Source of the DNA: CALEUX01 sp037439945
Lineage (GTDB): Bacteria > Bacteroidota > Bacteroidia > Bacteroidales > Marinilabiliaceae
Direction: 5' to 3'
Assembly (NCBI GenBank): GCA_037439945.1
Contig: JBBIVA010000010.1
Span: forward strand, 1-44,118
Length of the DNA: 44,118 nt
Shown: piece after piece, positions 43,561-44,118 of the stretch
Numbering within the stretch: the stretch's first letter is position 1
Layout of the letters: each line of letters opens with the position of its first letter
Notes under the pieces: model-generated
Seen by the model: only the letters and a program-made list of their open reading frames with translations
Databases searched by the model: none
What the model was told of the DNA's origin: nothing
Position numbers and translations under genes: made by a program

Positions 43561-43686
43561 ATGAAAAAACTTGCAGCTTTTACAATTTTACTTTTTCTGG
43601 TTGCCCTATCATTTTCAGCATGTAAAAGCAGTCAGGACTGTCCTGCTTACAGTAAGGCAGGCACAGAACTACCGGTTCATGCTTAA
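43561..43686 (+). CDS. 41-residue CPAY-motif lipoprotein
   Basis: A 41-codon frame starts MKKLAAFTILLFLVALSFSA and continues CKSSQDCPAYSKAGTEL, ending in PVHA. The signal ends at lipobox SFSAC (Cys21), and a second Cys27 lies in QDCPAY. Small lipoproteins with a CPAY motif soon after the lipidated Cys recur in Bacteroidota (from memory). The function is unknown. It is supported by the clear signal, the weak promoter candidate upstream and a good terminator 25 bp after the stop. Confidence 0.75.
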   Translation: MKKLAAFTILLFLVALSFSACKSSQDCPAYSKAGTELPVHA

Positions 43687-43711
43687 TATTTTTATATAAA
43701 AGCTGAATCAG

Positions 43712-43743
43712 AAAAAAGGAAATCGTTGGTTTCCTTTTTTTTT
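43712..43743 (+). terminator. Rho-independent terminator of the small lipoprotein gene
   Basis: AAAAAAGGAAA (43712-43722) pairs with TTTCCTTTTTT (43730-43740) around a seven-base loop, followed by a T run on the plus strand. Confidence 0.85.
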
Positions 43744-43994
43744 ATAATACCGGATATTAAACATCTTTTTTCAATTTGCTGAAATTTTTCGCGTATAGGT
43801 TATTAGGGGTAACCTTACAAATTCCGGTTAAACAAACCTATAATTGTTAGCATTACTGAAATCAATTTAAATGTTTTTACAAATCGAATTCTCATTATAA
43901 AGATTTGTTCACCGATATACAGACTTTCAATTTTCTTAAAGATCGGTGTTAACTTTGATATTCTATTTTAATACCCTTGTATTACAAACACATC

Positions 43995-44020
43995 TTGTCC
44001 CGATTTTTTCGGGAAACACC
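43995..44020. repeat. Short palindromic repeat, copy 2
   Basis: TTGTCCCGAT, a CGGG arm and the tail AAACACC match copy 1 (42219-42244) at 20 of 26 positions. A more diverged relative may lie at 19992-20015 in the fba leader. Confidence 0.4.
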
Positions 44021-44118
44021 AATTAACAAAATTTTTACCAGGGGTGCTGCATTTTACCTTTTAAAATAACGTGAGTTCGATGTAATAATTTTGTTATAAA
44101 ATTTAAAGCATAGAGTTT

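Larger units (their letters stand above)
43687..44118. other. 432-bp region without a gene at the window end
   Basis: After the terminator at 43712-43743 the sequence holds a seven-bp inverted repeat CACCGAT/ATCGGTG (43910-43948) and the second copy of the short palindromic repeat (43995-44020). No reading frame is credible before the window ends. Confidence 0.55.

Noticed and set aside
43910..43948. ACCGATAT...AAAGATCGGT arrangement similar to the interior of the 219-bp element
   Set aside because: Only short arms are shared (about seven bp) and the spacing and the rest differ; coincidence is likely.

Overview
The window is a low-GC chromosomal segment from a member of the Bacteroidota, probably a free-living or anaerobic relative of the Bacteroidales/Marinilabiliales (the order is an inference). 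The signs are the order rpsU-xerC-hpf-tRNA-tuf-tRNA-Trp-secE-nusG-rplKAJL-rpoBC, a DUF3467 gene behind rpoC, a PorT-type type IX secretion protein, a lipidated TamA-like (TamL) protein, and promoters of the Bacteroidota form TTG-N19/20-TAnnTTTG. Shine-Dalgarno sequences are mostly absent.

Layout. Positions 1-17000 hold the transcription/translation block, all on the minus strand: rpsU, xerC, hpf, tRNA-Gly(TCC), tRNA-Thr(GGT), tuf, tRNA-Trp(CCA), secE, nusG, rplK, rplA, rplJ, rplL, rpoB and rpoC. A rho-independent terminator follows rpoC, then DUF3467 and a lipoprotein GH3 (NagZ-like) glycosidase. A terminator-like hairpin sits between rplL and rpoB, and tandem promoter candidates precede the tRNA-tuf unit. 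Positions 17000-33300 are mixed housekeeping: a helix-hairpin-helix protein, a Na+-dependent NSS transporter, class II fructose-bisphosphate aldolase, TamL, a TrmH-family methyltransferase, a COG2509-type flavoprotein, PorT, UbiE/MenG, short-form PurL, an SDR, a lipoprotein serpin and a nitroreductase. Positions 33300-35220 are a decayed, insertion-prone interval: a probable gene remnant, a secreted DUF3108/TapB-like protein and two adjacent short elements with terminal inverted repeats. dapA follows.

Positions 36344-43259 are the most interesting part. A five-gene minus-strand operon encodes a heterodisulfide-reductase/Qmo/Dsr-like electron-transfer system: an HdrC-like ferredoxin, an HdrB-like protein with a degenerate first CCG domain, a short QmoA-type HdrA flavoprotein, a second small HdrC-like ferredoxin, and a membrane protein that fuses an HdrE/DsrM-like anchor to a ferredoxin and an HdrD/DsrK-like catalytic half. 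A NarL-type response regulator and a membrane histidine kinase lie directly upstream on the same strand. No methanogenesis or sulfate-reduction gene is visible. A menaquinone-linked thiol/disulfide or ferredoxin oxidoreductase is therefore a reasonable but unproven reading.

The right end holds a 41-residue CPAY-motif lipoprotein with its own terminator, then about 430 bases without a recognisable gene. Four intergenic intervals carry compact inverted-repeat elements of 94-219 bp, three of them between convergent genes. They look like MITEs, insertion-sequence remnants or bidirectional terminators. No CRISPR array, rRNA, intact transposase or prophage gene was seen.
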